Source: Oxalobacteraceae bacterium (GTDB taxonomy: Bacteria; Pseudomonadota; Gammaproteobacteria; Burkholderiales; Burkholderiaceae_D). From it: 64,000 nt of DNA. The notes below the pieces were generated by a model, which was not told the DNA's origin, did no database searches, and worked only from the letters and a program-made list of their open reading frames with translations. Numbering within the stretch: position 1 is the stretch's first letter; every line of letters starts with the position of its first letter. The translations under genes and the position numbers were made by a program. The DNA lies in the NCBI GenBank assembly GCA_947374865.1, contig CANCDR010000006.1, forward strand, positions 62,001 through 126,000, in the 5' to 3' direction. Shown here piece after piece: positions 44,392 to 52,808 of this stretch.

Positions 44392-45119
44392 CACTGCACC
44401 TCGTCAAGCTGTGAATAGATACTTTTGTAGACGGTCTTGATACGCTGTTTTTCCATGATGTTGAAACGTTCGCTTTGTATAACTTCATCCAGAGTCATGC
44501 GGCTGGTATTCATTTTTTTGATGTCGGCACCGAAGGTATCGGAGTTACGTAAAGCCAGTCGAACTCGCCCCTTTACCTTATGTGCGTGATCGCTATAGGT
44601 TTGCGAATCAATAAAGAGTTTTCCGCTCGGTGTTTGCAAGACGCCAAAATGTTCGTTCTCCCACAAGACCAGCGGCACCTTGGTGCTGGTCGCCGTGGTC
44701 GTGAAGCCGACGGCAGTGTCGTGCAGCGTATCGCCACCACCGACGATGGTATGGATAATCACATTGCGGCCACTTTCCTTGAACAGGTCAAAGGCGGCGT
44801 TTTCGAGCAAATAAGCCATCAGCGGAGAAAAGGTATTGGCGCCATTATCGATCACGCAATTACCGTCGGCGGCCAGAATGTCGATGATGAGCGCATCAAA
44901 GCGTTTGGGGTCGATGGTGCGGCTGTCATTCATGACCGGCACATGCTTAACCTGCATCGCCTTATAGCGCGAGAAGGTGGTGTTCTCCTGATCGGTATCG
45001 TAGCAGCGTAGCGGCGCCTCCGGATAGGTGGTTTTGATCCATTGCGCGAGGAGCGTGGATACCAGTGTTTTGCCGATCCCGCCTTTGCCTTGCAAAATGA
45101 AATGGACGGTATTTTTCAT
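44388..45119 (-). CDS. traL: TraL/StbB-like ParA-family ATPase
   Basis: A 243-residue deviant Walker A ATPase. KGGIGKT at residues 12-18 in FILQGKGGIGKTLVS, ATFS/TFSRYK and the VIDNGANTF motif closely match TraL of IncP plasmids and StbB of IncW plasmids, which act in conjugative transfer or plasmid positioning. The start at 45119 gives the family N-terminus. It is followed by the TraM-like gene in the same order as in IncP (traL-traM), but traK and the oriT region are not visible. It is thus either a remnant of a mobile element or a chromosomal pair with a new job. Confidence 0.82.
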   Translation of the reverse strand: MKNTVHFILQGKGGIGKTLVSTLLAQWIKTTYPEAPLRCYDTDQENTTFSRYKAMQVKHVPVMNDSRTIDPKRFDALIIDILAADGNCVIDNGANTFSPLMAYLLENAAFDLFKESGRNVIIHTIVGGGDTLHDTAVGFTTTATSTKVPLVLWENEHFGVLQTPSGKLFIDSQTYSDHAHKVKGRVRLALRNSDTFGADIKKMNTSRMTLDEVIQSERFNIMEKQRIKTVYKSIYSQLDEVQW

Positions 45120-45358
45120 GACAAAAGAAGCCTTCGAATACGGGTTAAAACAATGCAATGGGCCCACTGAGAGGGGCAAGGAAGCTTATTCTATTACTTC
45201 TTGACACGGTATTGAACTTTTTACCGCGCTTATCCACACGAATGTGTCGACGGCTCGGACTTTGCGCAAAATGGGATTTCATCGAAATACGTGAAACTGT
45301 CAGCGCATTTTCTGGTCAGATTTGCACCTTTTGTGCTTACTTATATGGAGAATCGATC

Positions 45359-45871
45359 ATGAAAATTGCCTCAATACTGACGCTGTCGCTTTTCACGCTC
45401 GCCGGCGTCCCCTTGGCCAGCATTCCCGTCGCAGCCCAGACTTCCGGTATTACGGAAAGTACCGATCCAGCCAAGGCGGCCGCGGTTGAACGACGGGCGC
45501 AAGAGTTACGAGCGCAAGAACAACGAGCGCAAGAACGCCGCGCACGACAGTCGGCTGGCAGCAGCGGTGCGACCGCCACAGCAGGTACCGGCGCGAGTTC
45601 GGAAGAAGCCAAGCCGGTAAAGAAAAAAGCCAAGGTCAAACATAAGAAGCATGCTAAGAGTAAAGCAGGCACCAAGGCCGTTAGCACGGGCGCTGCCGGT
45701 GGCGCGGGGCAGGGCGCTACCAGCGGGGCCAGTGGAACCAGTGGAGCCAGCGGAGCCAGCGGCACGGGGGCCTCCAGCGGCACACCGCAGAGCGGTGCTG
45801 GCACCACTGCCCCTGCGGCACACACGGCAGGTAGCACGGCGGGCAAACAAGAAAAGGCCGCACCAAAGTAA
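45359..45871 (+). CDS. Secreted low-complexity protein, unknown
   Basis: A 170-residue protein with a clear Sec signal peptide (MKIASILTLSLFTLAG to about residue 28, cleavage after PVAA). The mature part has AQE/RAQERR repeats (about 47-65), a Lys/His-rich basic stretch (KKKAKVKHKKHAKSK at about 83-100) and a long Gly/Ala/Ser/Thr-rich tail with a repeated SGA/SGT pattern (about 115-150). No domain is recognised. It could be a surface-attached or DNA-interacting protein, but nothing shows this. A TGGAG ribosome site precedes the ATG. It ends at a very strong hairpin. Confidence 0.65.
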   Translation: MKIASILTLSLFTLAGVPLASIPVAAQTSGITESTDPAKAAAVERRAQELRAQEQRAQERRARQSAGSSGATATAGTGASSEEAKPVKKKAKVKHKKHAKSKAGTKAVSTGAAGGAGQGATSGASGTSGASGASGTGASSGTPQSGAGTTAPAAHTAGSTAGKQEKAAPK

Positions 45872-45899
45872 ATTCGCAGTAAATGAAATAAGCACGATA

Positions 45900-45935
45900 C
45901 CAGGGTGCCCCGACGATCGCGTCGGGGCACCCTGG
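45900..45935. terminator. Very strong hairpin between convergent genes
   Basis: A perfect 16-base stem (45900-45915 with 45920-45935, beginning CCAGGGTGCC) and a 4-base ATCG loop. It lies between the low-complexity protein gene and the aminotransferase gene (whose stop codon is next to it), so it probably ends both transcripts although there is no T run. Confidence 0.7.
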
Positions 45936-47282
45936 TCAGGCGGTGAGGGCTACTGTGTCCTGCTCAGTCGCCGCATCAACGGCATCGCCCAATCTTTCAA
46001 CGATGGTCTCAATGGTCGTGGCATCAACGATGAAGGGTGGCGCTAACAGGATGTGGTCACCCAGATGACCGTCGATGGTACCGCCCATCGGATAGACCAT
46101 CAGGTCGCGCGCCATCGCTTCTGCGCGGATCTGCGTATGCAAACGACGCGCCGGATCAAAGGGCGTTTTATGCGTCCGGTCCGCCACCAGCTCAAGCCCC
46201 CAGAACAGCCCGCGTCCGCGAATGTCACCGATCGCCGGATGGGAGGCAAAGCGTTCACGCAAAGCCGCTTCGAGTTGGCGACCACGCGCTTGCACATTAC
46301 TCAGCAAATCCTGTTCACGGATGACGCGCTGAACCGAGAGCGCAGCAGCGCAGGCCAGTGGGTGGCCGACATAGGTATGACCATGTTGGAACAGACCCGA
46401 GCCCTTGGCAAAACTGTCAAATATTTTTGCCCCGACTAGCGTCGCACCAATCGGCGCATAGCCACCGCCCAGACCTTTGGCGATCGTCAGCAGATCGGGT
46501 GCTACGCCCTCCTGCGTACAGGCATGCAGACTGCCGGTACGCCCCATACCGCACATGACTTCATCGAGGATCAGCAGGATATCGTGGCGATCGCAAATCT
46601 CGCGAATCCGTCGCAGATAACCCGGCGCTGGCGGCACCGCACCAAGCGTGGCACCGACCACGGTTTCGGCGACGAAAGCGATGACGTTTTCTGCGCCGAG
46701 TTCGGCAATCTTGGCCTCTAAGGCATTGGCCGAACGCAGACCATACTCTTGCAGGCTTTCGTGCGATGCACGGTATCGGTAGGCATAGCAAGGATCAATG
46801 TAGGCGCTGTCGATCAGGATGGGCGCAAACTGCGCGCGCCGCCAGGCATTGCCACCGACAGCCAGCGCGCCGAGGGTATTGCCATGATAGCTTTGTCGGC
46901 GGGCGATGAAATGCCGCCGTTGCGGCTGGCCGATTTCGACATAATATTGACGCGCCATTTTGAGCGCCGCTTCCACGGCTTCCGATCCGCCGGATACCAG
47001 ATAGGCATGTGACAAGCCCGGCGGGGCATGGGCCATCAGTTCATCGCCCAATGCTTCGGCGGCATCGCTAGTAAAGAAACTGGTGTGTGCGTAGCTCAGC
47101 TGATCCAGCTGCGCATGCATGGCGGCGACCACCTGCGGATGCTGGTGGCCCAGACACGATACCGCTGCGCCGCCGCAGGCATCGATGTAGGATCGGCCAT
47201 CGGCATCGCGCAGCACGACCCCGGCGCCACTGACGGCGCGCGGATACTGGCGGTGAATTTGTCGGTGAAGTAAATGGGTCAT
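45936..47282 (-). CDS. Class III pyridoxal-phosphate aminotransferase
   Basis: A 448-residue class III aminotransferase: SGGSEAVEAALKMAR is the PLP-phosphate segment, LDEVMCGMGRTG carries Asp240 that binds the pyridine nitrogen, and the Schiff-base Lys is Lys269 in TIAKGLGGGY. This family includes omega-amino acid:pyruvate and ornithine-type enzymes. It directly follows kamA by 3 bases, so the natural guess is that it deaminates beta-lysine or the product of another mutated amino acid; this is inference. Confidence 0.9.
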   Translation of the reverse strand: MTHLLHRQIHRQYPRAVSGAGVVLRDADGRSYIDACGGAAVSCLGHQHPQVVAAMHAQLDQLSYAHTSFFTSDAAEALGDELMAHAPPGLSHAYLVSGGSEAVEAALKMARQYYVEIGQPQRRHFIARRQSYHGNTLGALAVGGNAWRRAQFAPILIDSAYIDPCYAYRYRASHESLQEYGLRSANALEAKIAELGAENVIAFVAETVVGATLGAVPPAPGYLRRIREICDRHDILLILDEVMCGMGRTGSLHACTQEGVAPDLLTIAKGLGGGYAPIGATLVGAKIFDSFAKGSGLFQHGHTYVGHPLACAAALSVQRVIREQDLLSNVQARGRQLEAALRERFASHPAIGDIRGRGLFWGLELVADRTHKTPFDPARRLHTQIRAEAMARDLMVYPMGGTIDGHLGDHILLAPPFIVDATTIETIVERLGDAVDAATEQDTVALTA

Positions 47283-47285
47283 GGC

Positions 47286-48710
47286 TTACATCCCGCTGAT
47301 GCTGGATTCTTCATAGGCTTCTTCTTCTGCGCTGAGATCGGCTTCGACATCGCGATCATGGCGCGCGAGAATATGGACGATGTCTTGCGGGCGCGGCTCG
47401 GCCCGCTCGGGCGTCTCGAAAAAGAAATGTTTTTCGCCAAACGCCGGCACCAGATCATCCAGCCAGGTCGCCTCGGGATCAAACTTGGCATAAAACGGCC
47501 GCCGTACCCAATCTGGATTACGCGCTTGCAGGAACTGCAGCGCAAAGACTTTTTCACCAGCTAGCGTGACGATGCCGTCGATGACGACTTTGCCCGGAAA
47601 GGCGCTCATGGAGGGACCGCGTACCGTGCGCGAGAGGCCAGAGACTTGTTGATAAGCGGCCTGGAAGGTTTCGTAGGCGCGCGCCAGCGGCAGTTGAAAA
47701 TAGCTGCTTGGTCCGGTATCACGTTCGACGAACATATAGTAGGGAATCGCTCCTAGACGCACGCCCGTGGTCCACAGTTCGGCCCAGCCATTCGGGTCTT
47801 CATTAATGTGACGGATCAGTGGCGCTTGCATGCGCAGCGTTGCCCCGGAACCGACAATCCGTCGGACCGCCTGTTGGGCGATGGCCGGACGTAGTTCTGC
47901 CGGATGATTGTAATGCCCCATGATGGCCATATTTTTACCGGCAGCGACGACCTTGCTAAACAGGGTCAGTAAATCGTCCGCATCGCGATCCGTGACAAAC
48001 CGCTGCGGCCAATAGGAGACCGATTTTGTGCCGATGCGGATGTTCTGGATGTGTGAAAGTTCGGGCACCAACAGCGGTTCGATATAGCCCGCCAGCGCGC
48101 GCGTGGTCATGATCAGTGGATCTCCACCAGTGATCAGCACATCGGTCACTTCAGGATGCAGCATCAGGTAACGCACCAGCTCACGGGATTCCTTAGCATC
48201 GAATTTGAGATCATCCATACCGACAAATTGCGGCCAGCGAAAACAGAATGTGCAGTAGGCGTGACAGGTCTGGCCAGCGCTGGGAAAGAACAGCACGGTC
48301 TGTTTGTATTTGTGCTGCAGACCGCGCACCGGCACGCCATTCATGGTCGGCACGTTATGCGTCATCTGGCCGGCCGGATGCGGGTTCATACGCAGACGAA
48401 TCTGATGCACTTCGCGTTCGATGGCAGCTTCATCCTGCTGCACCAGCACCAAATCACGCAGGCTCGCGTATTCCTGTGGACTGAGCATGTCGGCATGCGG
48501 GAACACCAGACGGTAGATCGGATCATCGGGAATATTGTCCCAATTGATGAGTTCATTCATGACGTAGTCATTGGTGCGGAAGGGGAGCACTCGCGAGACG
48601 ACTTGCACGGCTTCTTGCAGCGCAGGCGTCAGACGTGACCAATACGGCGATTGGGTGATGGTTTGGCGGGTATAGGGTTTGAATCGGGCTGCTTGAACAG
48701 TCGTGTTCAT
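47286..48710 (-). CDS. kamA: KamA family radical SAM lysine 2,3-aminomutase
   Basis: A radical SAM, PLP-dependent aminomutase that moves the alpha-amino group of lysine (or another amino acid) to carbon 3. From the ATG at 48710, preceded by AGGAGA, it has 474 residues. The [4Fe-4S] motif is Cys149-x3-Cys153-x2-Cys156 in CHAYCTFC, with TGGDPL for SAM binding following. It is longer than EpmB (about 340), the EF-P-specific enzyme, because of an N-terminal part and a C-terminal acidic tail of about 40 residues. The neighbour is an aminotransferase and not the usual AblB acetyltransferase, which argues for a catabolic or biosynthetic use rather than osmolyte (N-acetyl-beta-lysine) production. Confidence 0.88.
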   Translation of the reverse strand: MNTTVQAARFKPYTRQTITQSPYWSRLTPALQEAVQVVSRVLPFRTNDYVMNELINWDNIPDDPIYRLVFPHADMLSPQEYASLRDLVLVQQDEAAIEREVHQIRLRMNPHPAGQMTHNVPTMNGVPVRGLQHKYKQTVLFFPSAGQTCHAYCTFCFRWPQFVGMDDLKFDAKESRELVRYLMLHPEVTDVLITGGDPLIMTTRALAGYIEPLLVPELSHIQNIRIGTKSVSYWPQRFVTDRDADDLLTLFSKVVAAGKNMAIMGHYNHPAELRPAIAQQAVRRIVGSGATLRMQAPLIRHINEDPNGWAELWTTGVRLGAIPYYMFVERDTGPSSYFQLPLARAYETFQAAYQQVSGLSRTVRGPSMSAFPGKVVIDGIVTLAGEKVFALQFLQARNPDWVRRPFYAKFDPEATWLDDLVPAFGEKHFFFETPERAEPRPQDIVHILARHDRDVEADLSAEEEAYEESSISGM

Positions 48711-48767
48711 GGGTTCTCCTGGTGAGTGACTGTGGTCGACAGACGACGTATTACCAATGGCATTTGA

Positions 48768-48788
48768 CCGAACGCAAACGCTGTTCGG
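48768..48788. promoter_or_regulatory. Candidate LysR binding site in the kamA-lysR divergent region
   Basis: Inverted repeat CCGAAC (48768-48773) / GTTCGG (48783-48788) with a 9-base spacer, in the middle of the 246-base divergent region. A repeated TCGACAG motif also flanks it (about 48736 and 48795). The spacing is suitable for a LysR-type dimer. Confidence 0.35.
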
Positions 48789-48956
48789 ATCCATTCGACA
48801 GTACGACCACGGGCGATATAGTGGACCGTTGTTGGCCGACGTTTGACATTCGTGCTAAGAACGCGTCAGGCCTTCAATCCAGGCATAGTGTTGCGTGAAT
48901 TCTCTGGATATTCAAACGATAAAAAATCCGCATCTTGTGCGTTTCAGGAATGAATA

Positions 48957-49871
48957 GTGAGAAGAAAAATACCCAGCATGGAAGCCTTGATCGCCTTTGA
49001 AGCCGCGGCGCGACATCAGAGTTTTACCCGCAGCGCAGACGAACTCGCGCTGACCCAAAGTGCCGTTGGCAGGCAGATCGCTGGGCTGGAAAATTATGTC
49101 GGCGTGGCGCTTTTTTCGCGCGTGAAAAAACGTCTTGCGCTGACCGATATTGGTCGTTTGTATGCGCGACAGATACGCGCAGCACTGGAACAAATTGAGC
49201 GCGATACCATGGCGGCCATGGCCCAGCGTGGTGCCGGTGGTATTCTTGAATTGGCGGTCATTCCCACCTTCGCTACCCGTTGGCTGATCCCGCGTCTGCC
49301 GAATTTTTATGCGGACCATCCCGACATTACCCTCAACCTGACTACGCGCGCAGCCCCTTTTCTATTTGAGGGAACGGACTTCGATGCAGCGATCCATTTC
49401 GGTAATCCCGCCTGGCCGGGCACGATCGCGCGCCATTTGTTTGGTGAAGAGGTGACGCCGGTGTGCAGTCCGCGATTACTCGATGGCGCCGGCATGCTCG
49501 ATTCGGCTGAACTACTGCGCTTTCCGCTGCTGCATCAGTCAGCGCGGCCATTCGCTTGGCGCGAATGGCTCGAGCAGGCCGGGGTGGATGTGATGCCCTG
49601 TATGCGCGGTCAACGCTATGAGTTATTTTCGATGCTGGTCGAGGCGGCGCGTGCCGGCCTGGGGATGGCGCTAGTGCCGCGATTTTTTGTCCAGGCCGAA
49701 TTGGCCAATGGTGAATTATGTACGCCATTCCAGCTCACGCTGCGGCATCACGAGGGCTATTATTTAGTCTATCCGGAAAATAAACAGAAGGCGCCGCTGC
49801 TCAATACCTTTGCACAGTGGCTGCTGAGTATGGCGCAGCAATACTGCGCCCTGCAAGATGACGCCGTGTGA
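48957..49871 (+). CDS. LysR family transcriptional regulator
   Basis: A 304-residue LysR regulator. The N-terminal winged helix-turn-helix reads ALIAFEAAARHQSFTRSADE then LTQSAVGRQIAGLE, of the GcvA/AmpR type; the rest is an effector-binding periplasmic-fold domain starting at VIPTFATRWLIPRL. It starts at a GTG with an AGGA site; an ATG 7 codons later is the alternative. Being divergent from kamA, it probably controls the kamA-aminotransferase operon in response to an amino acid. Confidence 0.9.
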   Translation: MRRKIPSMEALIAFEAAARHQSFTRSADELALTQSAVGRQIAGLENYVGVALFSRVKKRLALTDIGRLYARQIRAALEQIERDTMAAMAQRGAGGILELAVIPTFATRWLIPRLPNFYADHPDITLNLTTRAAPFLFEGTDFDAAIHFGNPAWPGTIARHLFGEEVTPVCSPRLLDGAGMLDSAELLRFPLLHQSARPFAWREWLEQAGVDVMPCMRGQRYELFSMLVEAARAGLGMALVPRFFVQAELANGELCTPFQLTLRHHEGYYLVYPENKQKAPLLNTFAQWLLSMAQQYCALQDDAV

Positions 49872-49880
49872 AATCAGGGA

Positions 49881-50288
49881 TCAGGAACGCCGCTTACGTC
49901 GATTCGCTGATTCTGCATCCGCTGCGGCAGCAGCAGCGGCAGCGGCAGCGGCAGATGCAGCTTGTGCGGCGGCTTCTTCGGCAGCCTTGGCGTCTGCCGT
50001 TTCTTTGGCTGATGGCAGTTCCGGTTTGACGTCGGGGATATTATTTTCACGCATGTAATCGCTCATCTCACGCCAGCCGGCAAAAATGGCGGCACGCGAA
50101 GCCTCGGGATTCAAGGTGTAGCAGTCCTGAATGGCGCGCCCGGAGTGGCGGCAGGAGCTGCCGGTGGCTTTGCCTTCAGCCAGTAATTTGGCGTTATCGG
50201 CTTCGCCCGTAATCCTGTCGCAGCCGCTGATGAGCAGCAGACCACCAATCAGGATCCGTAGGGCATTTTTGGCAGGAGAAGCGTTCAT
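49881..50288 (-). CDS. Putative lipoprotein with an Ala-rich tail
   Basis: About 135 residues. A lipobox LLLISGC is at about 17-23 of a short signal peptide, so it is probably a lipoprotein. Conserved-looking Cys residues (SSCRHSGRAIQDCY) follow, and the C-terminal third is a charged helix with a run of about 13 Ala residues followed by basic residues, encoded by a GCC/GCG/GCA repeat at 49919-49957. Not recognised as a known family. The start is uncertain (ATG at 50288 or 50294). It is convergent with the LysR gene. Confidence 0.6.
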   Translation of the reverse strand: MNASPAKNALRILIGGLLLISGCDRITGEADNAKLLAEGKATGSSCRHSGRAIQDCYTLNPEASRAAIFAGWREMSDYMRENNIPDVKPELPSAKETADAKAAEEAAAQAASAAAAAAAAAAADAESANRRKRRS

Positions 50289-50528
50289 GGACATGCAAAA
50301 TCCAGTATGAAGCAAGATATTGCCGTGATTATACGACCGTCCTTGGTCGTGGATGACGCAGAATTACTTGATTTTCACTGGTCTGTTCGTATTTTAAGAC
50401 CAGTCCGAGTTTGGCAGACTGGCACTTTCAAGCTCGATAAGCTGGGCAATTCGGGCTCAATGTCGCCTGCAGTCTGGCCGCAGAAGGCATTGAACCCACC
50501 CACATAAAGTCGCTTACCAGCCCGGTGA

Positions 50529-52448
50529 TTACCAGCTAGTCATGCCATACCCCGCCCCCGGAAGGCCGCGCAGGGCTTGCGCCATGTGGACCGGTAATGC
50601 GCTCAAATACCCGGCTTCATAGACCGCTGCCGGATTTGCAACAAACTGGCTCCAAGCAGCCTGAGGCCATTTTGCCAGTGGCTGCATTTGGCCTACATCA
50701 TAAAAACTCGCCTGCTGCACACCAAAGGCCTGCGCGCGTGGCTGCAGACCGAGGGCGACCAGAACATCCGGCAAACCAAAGCCGGTCCGCGTCGGATCCC
50801 CGAGCAGCACAGGACGGGCAGAGAGCTTAATGATCTGGAACAGCCGCTCAACCCGCTCGGCATTACGTATTTTTGGCGCACCCTGGAAGTCAGGATGATG
50901 CGCCAGCACCAGCGCGGCCAAGCCAGTGATATGCGGTGCCGCCATCGAGGTGCCATCCCACACCGCATAATTATTGACCGGCACCGACGAGGCGATCGCC
51001 ACCCCCGGAGCGCAGACAGCGATCTGCGGGCCAAAGCAGCTAAAACGCGCTGCGAAGTAGCCGTTTTGATCGATATGTTGTGTCATGCACTGGCTATGGT
51101 AGCTATCGTTGGGGAACTCATTGAGTTTGCCGATGGCAGCTACTGCCAGCACATTGGGCGAACTGGCGGGATACTGCACCGGTCCGCTCGAATTACCTGC
51201 CGCCACAATACAGGCCACGCCGGCTTGTCGGGCGCGCTGGATTTGCTGCTCTAAGGCTTCCGAATAATCGACACCGCCCAGACTCAGATTGACGACATCA
51301 ATCTGTTTTTCGATGCAGTATTCCAGTGCATCGATGAGCTGGCTGATTTGCCCGCCCGGGAACAATTTACAGACATGCACTTCGGCCTCGGGCGCGAAAC
51401 CACGGATACCCAGTCCGTTATCGGCGCCGGCGATCACACCGGCACAATGCGAACCATGCGCCATGCTGTCATTGACCCAGCCACCCGGATTAGTTTTTTT
51501 ATCGATGACGTCAAAGCCGAAATGGATTTTCTTCAAATCGTCATGCGTGATCGCCGCGCCCGAATCGATGACGGCTACCTTGATACCTTGTCCAAGATAG
51601 GTCGAGGGTAGTTGATCGAGCCGCATGGCGCGCTGACCCCAGCCATAGGCTTGCTGCTTGGGGAATTGGTTCAGGGCGGGCCAGTCGGCGAGTGGTCGCA
51701 GGTTGAGCAGATTTACTTCGTCGGCGCTTAAATCGGGATACTGCTGGTAAAAAGTCCAGTAATCAGCCTTGGGTTTCACGTACAGACTATGAACCGACTG
51801 TAGTGATTCACCACATAAGCTCAGCTTGACCTGGCCATACGCATCGGTGACGCCGACTGCCGGCAGCATGCTGGCAAATACCATCACTTCGGCATCACTA
51901 ATTGGCAGATTATCCTTGCCGAGCACGACGAACTGCAGAGTTAAGCTTGGCCCACTGACGGGTGCGGTGCTGGTGACCATGCGTGGTATCTGTAGCGCCG
52001 GATCACACAGTGATAGATGATGATCCCGCTCGATAATCAGACGACCCTGCGACTGCTGATTGAGTAGCGCAGCCTTTTGTTCGTGCATGCGTGCCACCAG
52101 CACGCTGGGCATATCACCCATGCCGTCGCCCAACGCACCCATGATACTTTTAGGGCCGACGGTATCGACGACTTCAATGTCCGGACTCGAACGCAAGGTT
52201 TGTTCGATCACAGAAAACTGCAGCGGCTGTAAACCTGCAGCCTGCAGGTTGATATTACGTCGGGCGGCGATCAGGTACTGACCTTTGCGTTCACCGACGG
52301 GTCGTCCGCGACGTCCGGCTTCGGTAGCGGCTGCATTCGCCGTTGCCGACACCGTCGCTGCAATGGGGCTCACAGGTGCGCCATTGCCTTTGACTGCCGG
52401 ACTCTCGGACGATGCGCTCGACCCAGGCTCAATATTTTTTGCCATCAT
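50529..52448 (-). CDS. S8 family serine peptidase (subtilisin) without signal peptide
   Basis: A 639-residue subtilase. The catalytic residues are Asp295 (VAVIDSG), His331 (HGSHCAGVIAG), Asn419 (AAGNSSG) and Ser501 (GTSMAAPH). The N-terminus is a Ser/Ala-rich tail without signal peptide or membrane segment, so the protein is cytoplasmic or leaves by an unusual route. Residues about 57-147 (YLIAARR to HHLSL) have the strand/helix pattern of an I9-like propeptide. Residues about 167-225 look like a beta-sandwich (DAYGQVKLSL motif) between propeptide and peptidase. A 70-residue tail follows the catalytic domain. The start has an AAAGGAAT site. It is the third gene of a cassette whose second gene encodes a propeptide-like protein. 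Confidence 0.9.
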   Translation of the reverse strand: MMAKNIEPGSSASSESPAVKGNGAPVSPIAATVSATANAAATEAGRRGRPVGERKGQYLIAARRNINLQAAGLQPLQFSVIEQTLRSSPDIEVVDTVGPKSIMGALGDGMGDMPSVLVARMHEQKAALLNQQSQGRLIIERDHHLSLCDPALQIPRMVTSTAPVSGPSLTLQFVVLGKDNLPISDAEVMVFASMLPAVGVTDAYGQVKLSLCGESLQSVHSLYVKPKADYWTFYQQYPDLSADEVNLLNLRPLADWPALNQFPKQQAYGWGQRAMRLDQLPSTYLGQGIKVAVIDSGAAITHDDLKKIHFGFDVIDKKTNPGGWVNDSMAHGSHCAGVIAGADNGLGIRGFAPEAEVHVCKLFPGGQISQLIDALEYCIEKQIDVVNLSLGGVDYSEALEQQIQRARQAGVACIVAAGNSSGPVQYPASSPNVLAVAAIGKLNEFPNDSYHSQCMTQHIDQNGYFAARFSCFGPQIAVCAPGVAIASSVPVNNYAVWDGTSMAAPHITGLAALVLAHHPDFQGAPKIRNAERVERLFQIIKLSARPVLLGDPTRTGFGLPDVLVALGLQPRAQAFGVQQASFYDVGQMQPLAKWPQAAWSQFVANPAAVYEAGYLSALPVHMAQALRGLPGAGYGMTSW

Positions 52449-52457
52449 AATTCCTTT

Positions 52458-52712
52458 CTAAGTGACCGGGCGCACGCCCAAACTGGCTTGCAGCGAAAGC
52501 GGCTGGTCGGGTTCAATGTTCAATTGTGAAAAATGCTGCGTCAGCGCCGCCAACTGCTGGCGATTTAAATTGGCTACCAACGTATGCGGCGCATTCGGCG
52601 GGCCGATCTTTTCTATCACGGCATGTCCTAACTGCTGCATTACGTCGGCTAACTGGTCAGCGATGTTTGACTGGATCAGATAGCGCTGCGCCTGGACTTC
52701 GTTCCCGCTCAT
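52458..52712 (-). CDS. Small stand-alone propeptide/inhibitor-like protein
   Basis: An 84-residue cytoplasmic protein, 9 bases upstream of the peptidase gene on the same strand, with a GGAGAG ribosome site. It aligns by eye with the peptidase's own propeptide: YLI at 11-13 versus 58-60, the IEKIGPP-type segment at 33-39 versus IEVVDTVGP at 91-99, and TLVANLNRQQLAAL at 44-57 versus SVLVARMHEQKAAL at 115-128, then both end in a LSL strand. It therefore looks like a separate I9-type inhibitor or chaperone for the peptidase, in the manner of PopD with PopC in Myxococcus. This family assignment is inference from that alignment. Confidence 0.65.
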   Translation of the reverse strand: MSGNEVQAQRYLIQSNIADQLADVMQQLGHAVIEKIGPPNAPHTLVANLNRQQLAALTQHFSQLNIEPDQPLSLQASLGVRPVT

Positions 52713-52808
52713 TCGACTCTCCAGAAAAACACCGCCGCCGCGTCATGAACGCGGCGGCTGGCGTGGCCTTGATTGACGACGCTTAGTACATCAATTTAGT
52801 GCATAAAC

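Noticed and set aside
47286-48710. KamA-like protein as the EF-P modification enzyme EpmB
   Set aside because: It is about 130 residues longer than EpmB and lies with an aminotransferase, without epmA or efp close by.
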